From contig CDRNVI010000067.1 in assembly GCA_977017575.1 (NCBI GenBank), forward strand, positions 124,001 through 188,000: DNA of 64,000 nt. The letters run 5' to 3'. This DNA comes from Paramoeba atlantica. Its lineage: Eukaryota > Discosea. The notes under the pieces are model-generated. The model was not told the origin of the DNA and did not search any database. It saw nothing but the letters and a program-made list of their open reading frames with translations. Positions 1 to 9,070 of this stretch are shown here, piece by piece (the first letter of the stretch is position 1; each line of letters opens with the position of its first letter). A program made the translations under genes and the position numbers.

Positions 1-1
1 A

Positions 2-1069
2 GAGGGACACTTTGATGCAGAGACAAATGTTCATTTACGTGAGATCCAATCTCCAACGATTTCACTGAATAGCGAATCCATTCCCTCAAGTCCAACACCT
101 TGCAAAGCCTCGGAAGGCTTCGTGGACGGGGCAATGCAAAAAAAGAATGGAGAACTTCAATCGTCTCGTAGTCCGTCCGTTGAAAGCGCGACCCTAACCA
201 AAACATTGCTTAACGATCACGAATCTAATCATTTGATGGATCATCAAGAAAAAGCAGCTCATCCTCCGAATGACAATAAGATTCCGAGCTCCGAAAAACG
301 ACCCTCCCATTTGGTAAATGCAACAAATCCCACTTTCCCGCACTCCCCGAAACCCAAACCTTTCTACTCTCCACCTTCTCTCTCACCATCTTCTTCCCTC
401 CCCCCTCCTGAAATTCAACAACCCGACACCCCAACCCCCTCAAAACTTGAAACCTCTCAACGAGAATACAAAACCGGGAATCTAATCGCCTCAGCCCCTC
501 TCCCCTGTGAGGGAGCAGAGTCCCCTCTCTCTTACCCTACGATTTATAAACCTCACACAGAAATCCCATTCTCTAAACCCAATCCCACAGAATGCTTGAT
601 TTCTAAATTCACAGAAATCCCGATTTCCCAATCCAAAAGCACAGAAATCCCGATTTCTAAACCCAATCCCACAGAAATCCCAGTTTCTCAATCCGATCCC
701 ACAGAAATCCTAATTTCTAAATCCAATATCATAGAAATCCCGATTTCTAAATCGAACACAGAAATCCCGATTTCTAAACCCAATACCACAGAAATCCCGA
801 TTTCTAAATCCAATAACACAGAGTTCCCCGCCCCCAAACCCCACCCCCACCCCCACAGCGATCTCGGGTCCCTCTTCGCCCCCACCTGCGTCGTCACCCT
901 CGCCCTGCTCCCCTCCACCGCGGGGTACACGAAGGTGATCCCGAGCCGTATCCGCGGCCCCACGCTCGGGTACCACCGGGCGGTACAGATCCTCACCGCC
1001 CTGACCCAGCAGGAGAGGGACCAGGCCGTGAGGGACACCCAGGTGGTGGACGACCCCGAGTGGGTGTAG
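2..1069 (+). CDS. Partial low-complexity protein, function unknown
   Basis: The frame is open from the first bases of the window, so the 5' end is missing; the first in-window start-like codon is GTG at 122 and the first ATG is at 134. The visible protein is Ser/Pro/Thr-rich with no recognisable domain. Its middle (about nt 547-832) is a degenerate 12-13 residue repeat built on TEIPISKSNP, and a His-Pro run follows. The last 70 residues (from about nt 860) change character: they are compact, hydrophobic and helix-compatible (VVTLALLPSTAGYTKVI, then HRAVQILTALTQQERDQAV) and are encoded by strikingly GC-rich DNA. This looks like a disordered linker plus a small folded C-terminal domain. The stop is TAG at 1067. 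I do not recognise the family. Confidence 0.55.
   Translation, partial: EGHFDAETNVHLREIQSPTISLNSESIPSSPTPCKASEGFVDGAMQKKNGELQSSRSPSVESATLTKTLLNDHESNHLMDHQEKAAHPPNDNKIPSSEKRPSHLVNATNPTFPHSPKPKPFYSPPSLSPSSSLPPPEIQQPDTPTPSKLETSQREYKTGNLIASAPLPCEGAESPLSYPTIYKPHTEIPFSKPNPTECLISKFTEIPISQSKSTEIPISKPNPTEIPVSQSDPTEILISKSNIIEIPISKSNTEIPISKPNTTEIPISKSNNTEFPAPKPHPHPHSDLGSLFAPTCVVTLALLPSTAGYTKVIPSRIRGPTLGYHRAVQILTALTQQERDQAVRDTQVVDDPEWV
547..832 (+). repeat. Coding minisatellite, unit about 36-39 bp
   Basis: About eight imperfect copies of a unit containing CACAGAAATCCCGATTTCTA lie in frame within the partial gene and encode TEIPISKxNP. Units differ by point changes and by one-codon length steps, so the reading frame is kept. 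Confidence 0.85.
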
Positions 1070-1706
1070 AGCCCCGTGGGGTAGGCCTAACCGAAACAAT
1101 AACCTAACCAAAAGAATACAATCGATAAAGATTAAGAAAAGATTGTAAGGAAAAAAATCTTAAAAAGAGTGGGGGTAAGCCCCAAGAGACGTAACCAAAA
1201 GAATACAATCGATAAAGATTGAAAAAAAGGTTGTAAGGGATCTTAAAAAGAGTGAGAGAGAGGGAGAGAGAGAGTGTGTGCACCCCTCCTTCGCTACTTT
1301 GTAGGGGGTGGGGATGGGTGAAGGAAAAGAAAGGAGGAAGAGATGGGATAGTAAAAACGGTTGTATTTATAAATCGGGTGTATTTATTTATTTACGTATG
1401 CATGTATACGTGTAAATGGTAAATACAAGGGTAAATTAATTTTATAATTTTAATAAGGTTCTGGGTTGTCTAACATAATGGGCGATGAGCTTCTATTAAC
1501 ATCCTCAGCGATTGCTTTGGATCATAGTGTAGAGGGAACATTATTCTGTAGAGTGAAATATGATTCCGCGTCAAAAATTTCTTTTAAGCTTGTCTTTTTC
1601 ATCGCTTCTACTTTATTTTAATATATTTTTTATGCTATAAATTTATGTGATCCGAAACTAATAGTTTCGGATAATTAACATGTAAACCATAGTTACTATG
1701 GTTCGA
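1070..1706. other. Intergenic region with a tandem duplication
   Basis: No gene is visible. At 1101-1172 and again at 1190-1251 lies an imperfect direct duplication that includes ACCAAAAGAATACAATCGAT and ends in TCTTAAAAAGAGTG. It is followed by a GA-rich run (about 1250-1275) and AT-rich sequence. Confidence 0.7.
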
Positions 1707-2770
1707 ATGTTTGCTTTGCTCATACTTTACAACAGTGCGGATAATTCTGCGACTTCAGCTTCGCGTGCTGGAAAAGTGAGGGATATATTTCTTCCTCAGG
1801 AATATGACCTTGCAAAATTTATTTGTGATATTAAGAATCCACATGAGTCATAGAGTACTGCCACACCTGCATGTCAGTGGGATGGAGTGGACTGCAATGA
1901 TGAAGGTGAAGTCATTAGCATTAGGCGGAACAATCGAGGGGTACGGGGAACTTTGCATTGGGAACATTTACCACGATCTCTCACATGGTTAAATATTTCT
2001 GCTAACGAGTTGTGTGGTGCAGTAGATTTTTCAGTATTGCCTCAGGATATATGGAAGATATATGGAAGATAAAGATATAGTTTCTGTACCTTGTTGGTAC
2101 ATTTTCCCTAGTTCGTCCTTTCTTTTCCCGGAAACGGGCATACTCTTAACCTTTTATGTATGTCCGTTTCCGGCTGGTGCTAGGGCCGGAAACTCATCTT
2201 TCCGTTGAAGAGGGGCCGCCGCTTCGCACTCACGTGAAGCGCGTCAGACGCGCCGAATGCCCCCGCTGGATGGACGCCGGGGAGAGCCTCTCAACGACGC
2301 TGCGTAGCCGAAAGGCTTCTTGCAGCCTCTCAACGACGCCCCCCGCCGTGGAAGTCCAGTGCCCCCTTCACCCCCCCAGGCGCTGCAGAACCTCCCTTGA
2401 GGACCACGCGGCGTGGCCATAGGCCGAATCCCTGCGTACGAACGGCGTTGAATGCGCTGTAATGGCCGTTGATAACGGTCGTCGTACGACAGGAAGATGC
2501 TCTGCCGGCTCGCCCGGTATGAACCTGAAATGAAATGGACAGAAATTTGTTTAGCGGAGAATTCGATATGAAAAAGCTCCCCCCATAGTGACTTATCTGG
2601 ATGTATCAGACAATAAGTTTAGTGGCTTAGTTGACCCCTCAAGTCTTTTGCATATGCCTCTAGCAGCTGGTGATTCATACCTTGATATAGTGGACAAATA
2701 TGAATTGAGAGGCGCAGTGTCTAAAAAGTGGATTCTTGATAAGATGTGGTTTGTTCCGGAAGAAGAATAA
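1707..2770 (+). pseudogene. LRR-family gene, broken by a stop and a repeat insertion
   Basis: Reading from ATG 1707 gives a relative of the 4564 gene: a short Ser-rich leader, then GKVRDIFLPQEYDLAKFI and the cap. The frame meets TAG at 1851-1853 where the intact paralogue has TGG (HESW in the cap). The same frame then reads on through CQWDGVDC and one LRR to about 2072. There a GC-rich repeat (2071-2530) is inserted. LRR-like coding resumes at about 2588 (LDVSDNKFSGLVD) and ends with a C-terminal region like that of the 4564 gene (LRGAVSKK). So there is one nonsense change and one insertion, otherwise a good match to the family. A SINE sits directly at its 3' end. Confidence 0.8.
2071..2530 (+). 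mobile_element. GC-rich dispersed repeat X, copy 1
   Basis: Interrupts the LRR pseudogene. Closely similar copies lie at 55431-55818 and 61936-62385. Near the left end is TACAG/TTT/CTGTA-like sequence and then a hairpin: arm CCGGAAACGGGCATA at 2128-2142 pairs with 2159-2173. The body is GC-rich with a tandem GCCTCTCAACGACGC motif. The short ORFs inside are not coding, because copies 1 and 3 differ by an indel that shifts the frame. No transposase, poly-A tail or clear target duplication is visible. It is best described as a structured non-autonomous repeat of unknown class. Confidence 0.75.
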
Positions 2771-3184
2771 GAAGAAGAAGAAGACACGGAGGGCTCTGCA
2801 GTGCCAACCGTTAAGGTAGAGTCTCAGGTCACCGACCTTCATTGTTTTGCTACCCCCTTCCCAGACGGCACTCGACGCCTTGCGGTCCGAACACGGCTAC
2901 CCAACCGTAGCTACCAGGACAGGTGTCCACCCCGTTGCATCGTGTCTCAAGCCTCATTTGCGTAAGCAACTCGCAATTTAGCGGCTGCGCTGGAGCTGGG
3001 TTCAGCTCGGCGGTTCCGGGTCGCTCCTCCAGGGGAGCGGGGTTGGGTGTGGGCCTTGAAGGTACTCCTGATCGCTTTCCCTTTGTAGTGAGGCCGCCAG
3101 GTTGCGAGTTTTGTCGATAGCGGGAATCGAATCACCAACCTGCAGGTTGTAAGGCCCACCGTCTGCCAACTGCACTCGCACCGC
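2760..3184 (-). mobile_element. tRNA-headed SINE with 13-bp target duplication
   Basis: On the minus strand the element begins near 3184 with a tRNA-like head. The A box matches GAGTGCAGTTGGCAG and the B box GATTCGATTCC, about 34 bases apart, with a CTTACAA loop between them that resembles an anticodon loop. A GC-rich body of about 330 bp follows, and the element ends at 2760 in a (CTT)n tract. The direct repeat TGGTTTGTTCCGG flanks it on both sides (2747-2759 and 3185-3197). Internal pol III boxes, a simple-repeat tail and a long target duplication are the hallmarks of a SINE mobilised by a LINE partner. No LINE is present in the window. Confidence 0.75.
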
Positions 3185-3319
3185 TGGTTTGTTCCGGGAT
3201 CCCTCGTTTGCTCCATGAATCCCTGTTTTGTTCCGGAATCCTGGTTGGAATAACTGTTCTAAACCACATTCCCGGTTAACATACCCCCCTGGTATGTTGT
3301 CGAGGTATACAGTCGTTTC

Positions 3320-3475
3320 AAGATATATCCCCCCCGGAGGAATTTTGAATTTTTTTATCTATTTTTTCTCATTTTCACAGCATTGGATAGATCTCGTTTC
3401 ACTGGTGAAGCGTTTTGCTGCCCTTTTTTCGTATGGACCCCTTGATACCCCTTGGGTCCAAAAATTTGATGTTCA
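3320..3475 (+). repeat. Dispersed repeat R1 (inverted copy near 32.0 kb)
   Basis: This segment, with TTTTTTCTCATTTTCACAG followed by CATTGGATAGATCTCGTT, matches the reverse complement of about 31975-32125, the interior of the 31759-32196 TIR element. The pyrimidine tract ending in CAG is shared and looks like a splice acceptor. Both copies can encode FSFSQHW then DLV and FAAL, but DNA similarity alone could explain this. The same sequence without visible TIRs suggests a degenerate copy of that element. Confidence 0.6.
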
Positions 3476-3539
3476 TGCGCTCATTGGCGCAGAGATACAG
3501 CCCTGGATGCGACGGCCGATATCATCGGCACATGATTCG

Positions 3540-4062
3540 TCCACAACGGATTCGCACCAAGGGGCATTCGGCACGGACTCTGTCGGTAGAGGGGATCCAG
3601 GCAACTCGCCCTCTCTTTAAGCAGCCGGAGGGGCGTACTGGAACCGACTCGGTCCCAGTTGGTAGAGGTGGTCCAGGCAACTCACCACCTCTTTAAGCAG
3701 CCGGAGGGGCGCACTGCAACCGACCGCTGCCTCGCGATAAGACGAGGCAGAGCCACTCCCAGTGGTCTTCAAGGGAGGCCACCAGGGCGCATGTCTCCTC
3801 GGGAAGGAAAGGGCGCGAAAGGAAGAAATCCGGGGAGGGAAGTAAACTCGCTCAAAGAGTGAGCCGGGGAGGGGTGATGGGGTGGAAGCCCGTCCCCTAC
3901 TTCGCCGAGAAAGAGGGACAGTTTCGACCTTAGTGCCGGCCGGCAACGGGCATATGAACAGTAAGACTATGCCCGTTGCCGGGGAAAGAAAAGATAAACT
4001 AAAGGAAAAAGTCCCAACAAGGTACAGAAACTGTATCTTTATCTTTAATGGTTTTGGACTTC
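3540..4062 (-). mobile_element. GC-rich structured repeat, variant of X
   Basis: On the minus strand the element starts near 4062 with the same left end as repeat X (a CAGTTTCTGTACCTTGTTGG-type sequence). It then has a matching hairpin whose arms lie at 3940-3954 and 3968-3982. The body diverges from X. Its distal part (3580-3740) holds two tandem copies of a unit with a hairpin around a constant loop, CCAGGCAACTC. In one copy the stem is GAGGTGGT with ACCACCTC, in the other GAGGG with CCCTC. Each unit ends TTTAAGCAGCCGGAGGGGCG. ORFs here are not conserved. Confidence 0.6.
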
Positions 4063-4367
4063 CTTCGATATTTATCAAAAATCAAATTTATCAAAAAAAA
4101 ATATTTATCATAAAAATCTTGTTTTGGCCATTTTTCGGGTCACCATACATATAAATGCATATTAATATATATCATAATTTATGTATGAGCACCAGGGAGT
4201 CCTTGTGAAAAAAAGCGCTTCCCTAGGGGAACGAGATCTCTCGTTTGCAACAAAAAAGAGCAGACGGTAGAGTGCTGAAGAAATAGAACATTTCTTCAAC
4301 TTTCAACTACAACTGTAAGCGTATGGTGGGGTATACCCGAGTCATTGTTTACTTCACGCCAATAAGT
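4063..4367. other. Intergenic region with relic of an LRR gene tail
   Basis: Mostly AT-rich and without a gene. At 4319-4350 the sequence GTATGGTGGGGTATACC and what follows matches the last codons of the 4564 LRR gene (VWWGIPESF). An LRR gene once ended here, immediately upstream of the present one. A similar tail relic lies near 59430-59460, upstream of the 59662 gene. Confidence 0.6.
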
Positions 4368-4445
4368 GAGGGGCTGCGGGTGAGGCCCAAAACGAGATCA
4401 CGCGAGATCATACGAGATCACGCGAGATCATACTCGCAGCCCCTC
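4368..4445. mobile_element. 78-bp mini TIR element with AAGT duplication
   Basis: The termini are GAGGGGCTGCGGG and its inverse with one mismatch. The interior is two copies of a 20-bp unit with CGAGATCACG and CGAGATCATA. It is flanked by AAGT at 4364-4367 and 4446-4449. The paralogous region at 59465-59480 has a single AAGT and no element, which fixes the ends and the 4-bp target duplication. A shorter homologue in the opposite orientation lies at 36155-36211. A large element with the same termini lies at 40664-41867. Confidence 0.85.
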
Positions 4446-4563
4446 AAGTGTCGGTAATACTACTTACCATTGCACACGGCACGTCTATAGTAGTATACAC
4501 TACAGTGTACTACTAGCCACTTTTTTATCGGCACACTGAATTTTTCTCCCATAAAATTTCACT

Positions 4564-5160
4564 ATGTTCCTTAAAGCTGAAGAGACGGATGTTCCCGTCC
4601 CTTCAAGTTCACGCATTGGAAAGGTAAGGGGAACATTTCTTCCTGTGGAATATGAACTCGCAAAGTTGATTAGTGATGTTGAAAATCCACATGAGTCATG
4701 GAGTACTACCACGCCTGCTTGCGAGTGGGATGGAGTGGACTGCAATGATAAAGGAGAGGTTATAGAAGTTTCGTGGGGTTTTCGGGGGCTACTTGGAACA
4801 TTACATTGGGAACATTTACCGCGGTCTCTCACATCTTTAAGCGTCTATAATAACCAGCTTCGCGGCCCTGTCGATTTTTCCTCATTACCCCGAGGCTTGG
4901 CTCACTTGTGGATAAGTTCAAATGCCTTTAGTGGGGAACTCCATTTCGAACATCTTCCACCAGGGTTAAGGATTCTAAATATATCAAACTGTCACTTCAG
5001 TGGCTTTGTGGACTTTTCGTGTCTTCAGCGTTCGTCGCTTGCAAAAGGCGGTTCAGGCTTTGACATGAGGAATAATCCCGAACTCAAGGGATCGATTTCT
5101 AAACGAGCTGTTCCTAAAGGCGTATGGTGGGGTATACCTGAATCATTTTTTACGGACTAA
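4564..5160 (+). CDS. LRR protein, intact, short form
   Basis: Full-looking 198-residue protein. Residues 1-25 are a Ser/Pro leader with no clear signal peptide. Residues 25-62 form the LRR N-terminal cap: LPVEYELAKLI, then NPHESWSTTTPACEWDGVDC, with the two Cys and Trp usual for LRRNT-type caps. About four or five LRRs follow (LPRSLTSLSVYNNQLRGPVD and similar). The C terminus, GSISKRAVPKGVWWGIPESF, has no CaaX box. ATG 4564 is supported because the same start and 5' flank occur at the 59662 paralogue. No intron is needed. LRR folds bind proteins or other ligands; no partner can be named here. The tail relic upstream and the 59.7-kb duplicate show that the family grows by tandem and segmental duplication. 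Confidence 0.85.
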   Translation: MFLKAEETDVPVPSSSRIGKVRGTFLPVEYELAKLISDVENPHESWSTTTPACEWDGVDCNDKGEVIEVSWGFRGLLGTLHWEHLPRSLTSLSVYNNQLRGPVDFSSLPRGLAHLWISSNAFSGELHFEHLPPGLRILNISNCHFSGFVDFSCLQRSSLAKGGSGFDMRNNPELKGSISKRAVPKGVWWGIPESFFTD

Positions 5161-5545
5161 GTGCCTGAATAGTTCTCTGTTGCTCTTACGTTTTCTGTGC
5201 ACTATTTCTGGAAAGGAAAAGTAAACCTGTCAAGAGGCAGGAACAAGACGAAATGTCAGTAACACATGAAATTTGTTTCTTTTTAAATGGGGTTCTTTAG
5301 GAGCTTTCTTGAGCCCAAACCATATTTTTGCATGAGAATTGCTAATCCCTGACCGGTCTACTGATCAGGGTCTCCACATCAACCACTGCCTGTCTCGAAA
5401 CGTTTCTATGTATTTTTTACATAAATTATCACAAATTATATTGTCGTTTTTCAATCTCAAAGGCTGAATGAACTCATTCAAGTTTCTGAAATTGGGCGGA
5501 TGTGTATATTTTTTGTTATCAATCCACCGAATTCCTAAATTTAGA
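5161..5545 (+). repeat. Duplicated 3' flank of LRR genes
   Basis: This segment is repeated at 60226-61590, where a Tc1-like element interrupts it. Part of it (5322-5392) recurs at about 9861-9935. It contains a conserved hairpin, CCCTGACCGG, then TCTACTGA and TCAGGG, which could act in the 3' UTR of LRR transcripts. In the 60-kb copy another LRR start codon follows directly at 61592. Confidence 0.75.
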
Positions 5546-5552
5546 CGACAGT

Positions 5553-5700
5553 GGTGATCAGCGTCTTTTACCCCCCCTACAGGTCTTGTATTTTGTCCGA
5601 TTTTGGAAATATTTGGTATACATATTTGGTACCTGCACACACCTGCACACACCTGTACCACCGTTTTTCGACCCAATCGTTTCAAATTCGAGGTCCTTTT
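5553..5700 (+). repeat. Dispersed repeat, inverted partner near 50.3 kb
   Basis: CTTTTACCCCCCCTACAGGT, then CTTGTATTTTGTCCGATTTT, and later TTTTTCGACCCAATCGTT match the reverse complement of about 50262-50367. This copy carries about 65 extra bases, including a tandem ACCTGCACAC motif. It resembles part of a small TIR element and has no coding content. Confidence 0.65.
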
Positions 5701-5951
5701 CACTCGAGCGACCCCCTACCCCCCTAGCCAAGTAGGGGTCGAAAAAGCTAATTATAACTTTTTCGGGTGTACTTTTTCGAATGTTTGGGATGAACAGTAG
5801 TAAAGTAAGTCAGAGGGCTGAAACCTGGAAGACCCTGTCACTTACCAGGGGGATCGGTCGGGATCGGTCGGGATCGGCGCTTGAGTAGCTTCTTAAGATA
5901 CTGTATTTTTTACTACTTTGACCTTTTTTCTACCACTTTTTACACTGCCGC

Positions 5952-8240
5952 CAAAAATTATTGAATTTTTAATTGGTGTCGAAACCGGACAACTTTTAAT
6001 TTAAAATTTAATAATTTTTGTGCCAATAATTTTTGTAGAAATGTGTACATGCGCAAATCTTGGGCTGTGGGAAATTAAGCGCCCGTCGTAGTGTTTTCAC
6101 GTTCTTATTGACTACCGTGGGTTGGCGGGTTGCTCGTCTCATGGCCTTCGTCAGGTGGAGTGAAATGGTGCGAGGGTGCATTCCAACAGAGAATTTATCA
6201 TTGTACTCTTATTGGTAGATAAAAGCAATGCATGTATTAAAACAATGCAGCTAATGTTGCGTACAAAGGTGAATAGCAAAAAAGAGCGCGCGTTAAAATA
6301 TTTCATTTTAATATCTAGTGCGGGGAAAAAGTGTAGACCGATAGAACAAAACATGGAAAAAACCCCACAAAATATCAGCATAAAATCTGAGTAAATGCTA
6401 TTGCGCACTTTCACAATTCAATACCATCAGAAAATTCAATACAATCAAAAATATTTTGGAGGTGCTCATCAAAGGGGGAGTCACAGCAACTAAACTTTAG
6501 GACCGATTCCGTACGATGAGAGAGGAGTAAACGTCAGACTCTGAGCGGATTTATAGAGCTCCTTTTGTCTTCGCGTCATTCCACGAAGTCGCTGGCGTAG
6601 ATTCGTGATATCTTCAGCCTCTCGTCTCTGGAGTTCCAGTTCTTCAGTTGAGAGTACCTTACGAGGTCGGCCGCGTTTTCGCTTTTCTCCAGGTGCGCTT
6701 CTTTCGATTGTGGCGCTTGCTGTCGAATTTTCGTTCTCTTCTATTATATTGATGTCCCCTTCTGCGTTCCCAATGGATGAGGTGTTAATTTCGTCGGAAC
6801 CTTCATCATCCAAGAAAATCGCACCACTAGACGTATGTAAATGAGTTTGCAAATGCTTGTAGACATCGAGACGTGACGGTCGGTTTTTTTTGCTGCCAAA
6901 TAACACCACTGGAATTTCGGTTAATCTGAGCTTGGGGAAGTTCTTGCATAGCCTGCACAATGTACGACACTTTTTTCTCTCGGCAAAGTGTTCGCGATGT
7001 GCAAATAACGTTGGAGATGGCTGAATTGAGGTCGGAACGCGCAAAGATGCGGGATACATCATCGCTGTAGAGCTGAATAGCGCGTTGTTTTAGGCCAGAG
7101 ATTACAAACTGATCTGCAGGTTGAAAGACATGCGTCATTTTCTTGGGAATACGAACTACGTCGCAAGAAGAACCAAGGAGAATCTCATCAGTACCACTAT
7201 GCTGAGTGGCTTCATCAATAATCAAAAGGGCGGGGGCAGCGGGCTTCTTCATAGCTTCACGTTCGGAGGCAAGTATCTCCTTAAAGCGACTCAAAAAAGT
7301 TGCCCACGTCGAGGCGTCTTGAAAATGAGAACCTTTCCGGGCACATGTAGAACACATGGGTCGCTACCAACATTGACGAATACGCGACTCGTTCCCTGGA
7401 ATATGAACTGTAACATTTTGATTTCTCCAGCTGCAGATGAAAGAACGTTGCGAGTGAAACCCTGCTTTTCACGACGAACTGAAATTTTGCGGGACTCGCC
7501 TGGATTAATGCGTTCCCAGGTCCAAGTGGCATTTGCTTGTCCTAATCCCAGACACACAAAGAATTCGTCTGTGTTAAACACAAGCTCTTTTTCACAACGA
7601 TTTTTATAGCTTTCAAGCTGTGAAAAGAATGTTTTAGATGCCTCAACAACTTCATTCGGCGTAACAGTTCGATCGCTAGTAGCGTGGCGGACACGAATGT
7701 TATTTTGCTTCATCCAGTCCTTTGCCCATGATAGCGAAAACTTCAGAGGACCCCCCTTTAGGGATGTGGATTTCGGGGAAGATTGCTCTTTGATACCGCG
7801 GGCCACACTAGCTACAAGAGCCGCGTACACTGGGACAGCTTGCTCCCTCATTTTATCGAAAGCTTGAAGGACAAGTGAAGATTCCTTTCCCGTAAGTAGG
7901 CCACGCCGGCCGCGACTACCGATGTTTTCTAGCGAGCGCATGCCCTTATATTGCGAAACGCAAGCAGCCGAAATTACTCGTCCAAATTGATCCAAAAATC
8001 TCTCCATAACTAGTGCATTTTTACATGCACCTCGAGTGTTGTCAAAAAGCCATTCGCGCTCGTCCGGCGCTAAATCTTTCGAGGACGGCTGACTTTTCTT
8101 CGTCTGATGGATCGAATTCGCTACCAAAAAATGCTGAGCAATGTCCTGGTTGACCATCTCGAGCGGTTGACAAAAAATAAATAATAAATAAAACGCAGGC
8201 AAAAAACGACCATTTTTAATTAAAAATTCAATAATTTTTG
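5952..8240 (-). mobile_element. pogo-like (Tc1/mariner superfamily) transposon
   Basis: Inverted repeats of 23 bp, CAAAAATTATTG continuing AATTTTTAATT, lie at 5952-5974 and, inverted, at 8218-8240. A degenerate transposase gene fills the interior on the minus strand. The outermost bases and the TA target cannot be fixed with certainty. The element lies inside the 5812-9543 TIR element. Confidence 0.75.
6490..8202 (-). pseudogene. pogo/Tigger-type transposase, frameshifted
   Basis: Three overlapping minus-strand frames (about 8202-7291, 7357-6827 and 7062-6490) make up one transposase split by two apparent frameshifts; the likely start is the Met of MVNQDIAQHF. Catalytic landmarks of the DDE_1 (pogo) family are visible in order: FNTDEFF (first Asp), LLIIDEATQHSG (second Asp) and THVFQPADQFVISGLKQ (third Asp, in the family's QPxDQGVI motif). 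The C-terminal region carries KRKRGRPRK, a classic AT-hook, and an Arg/Glu-rich coiled segment. The N-terminal half would contain the helix-turn-helix DNA-binding part. It is inactive as it stands unless the frame changes are sequencing errors. Confidence 0.8.
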
Positions 8241-8284
8241 TACCATGAATATTAGCGACAATAAAATTTGACTGGGGTGTATTC

Positions 8285-8394
8285 TTTTTTAGGCTTTTCG
8301 TTAAACGTAGTGGTTGTTTTCAACTTAGATGACAGCACTGCTGCGCGCTTCGCCTTGAAAACTACTGCCGCGTTTAACGAAGAGCCTAAAAAAA
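8285..8394. mobile_element. 110-bp foldback MITE
   Basis: Two arms of about 40 bp, starting TTTTTAGGCTTTTCGTTAAA on the left and ending TTTAACGAAGAGCCTAAAAA on the right, are inverted around a short GC-rich centre. One arm of the same family recurs at 50373-50412. No coding capacity. Confidence 0.75.
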
Positions 8395-8534
8395 TTGGAG
8401 AACGATACTAAAACGACAATGATCGTATCTACAACTTTGCTCGTATCAACTTTGCTTGTTAAGTTTAGTACTTTGCTTGTTAAACAGAACAGTATGGGCT
8501 TTTAGAGTGGGGAAAGTCCTTCAACAAAGTACTT

Positions 8535-9070
8535 TCAACAATTCAATCCCTGAATGTATTGCATCACGCAATTCCCCCCTATTTTGGGACATTTAGTGTT
8601 TTTGTGTGATTCAATTTGTCCCCAAATATTTTCGATGGGGTTGAGATCAGGAGACTTAGGGGGCCAAGCTAACATTGTGACACTATTTTCTTCAAAATGG
8701 TGAGGGGTCAAAATCATGAGGGGCCCACTCCGACAGCTCGCGGCACAGCCCAATTCGTTTCTTCTTGTGGGCAGTCGCGAGAGCTGGATGACGGGGGACA
8801 GTGCGCAAAATGAAGCTTTCACGCTTTAAAGTGCGCGTGATAGAGCGCCGGGTACAATAAAACCCTTCGGACTGACACGAGGTTCGACCATGACGGAATT
8901 CCATAAGGCAAATCTCGCGTACCTTCATCAATGATGGTTGTAGCTCGGGTTATTATTATTATCCACGTCTCCTGTCTCCTCGTATCGCTGAATCCAACAC
9001 TTCGCAGTGTTCTCGTGACAACCTGCTTCGCGTGCGTCAGAGGTTTTACCAATTGGATGAACTTCTTCAA
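8535..9070 (-). pseudogene. Tc1-like transposase relic, internally deleted
   Basis: The minus strand shows an N-terminal piece (9070-8692, in two frames) with helix-turn-helix character and the run SITRTLKRESF. A C-terminal piece follows containing WPPKSPDLNPIENIWG, the diagnostic Tc1/IS630 motif that includes the third catalytic residue region. The middle of the DDE domain is missing and the pieces are in different frames. It lies inside the 5812-9543 element. Confidence 0.75.

Noticed and set aside
3110-3205. A functional tRNA gene on the minus strand
   Set aside because: A and B boxes are present, but the anticodon and acceptor stems do not pair. It is the head of a SINE.
3228-3696. Overlapping + strand ORFs of 130 and 93 codons
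   Set aside because: They run across repeat R1 and the structured GC-rich repeat. Only the R1 peptide FSFSQHW recurs near 32 kb, and that can come from DNA homology.
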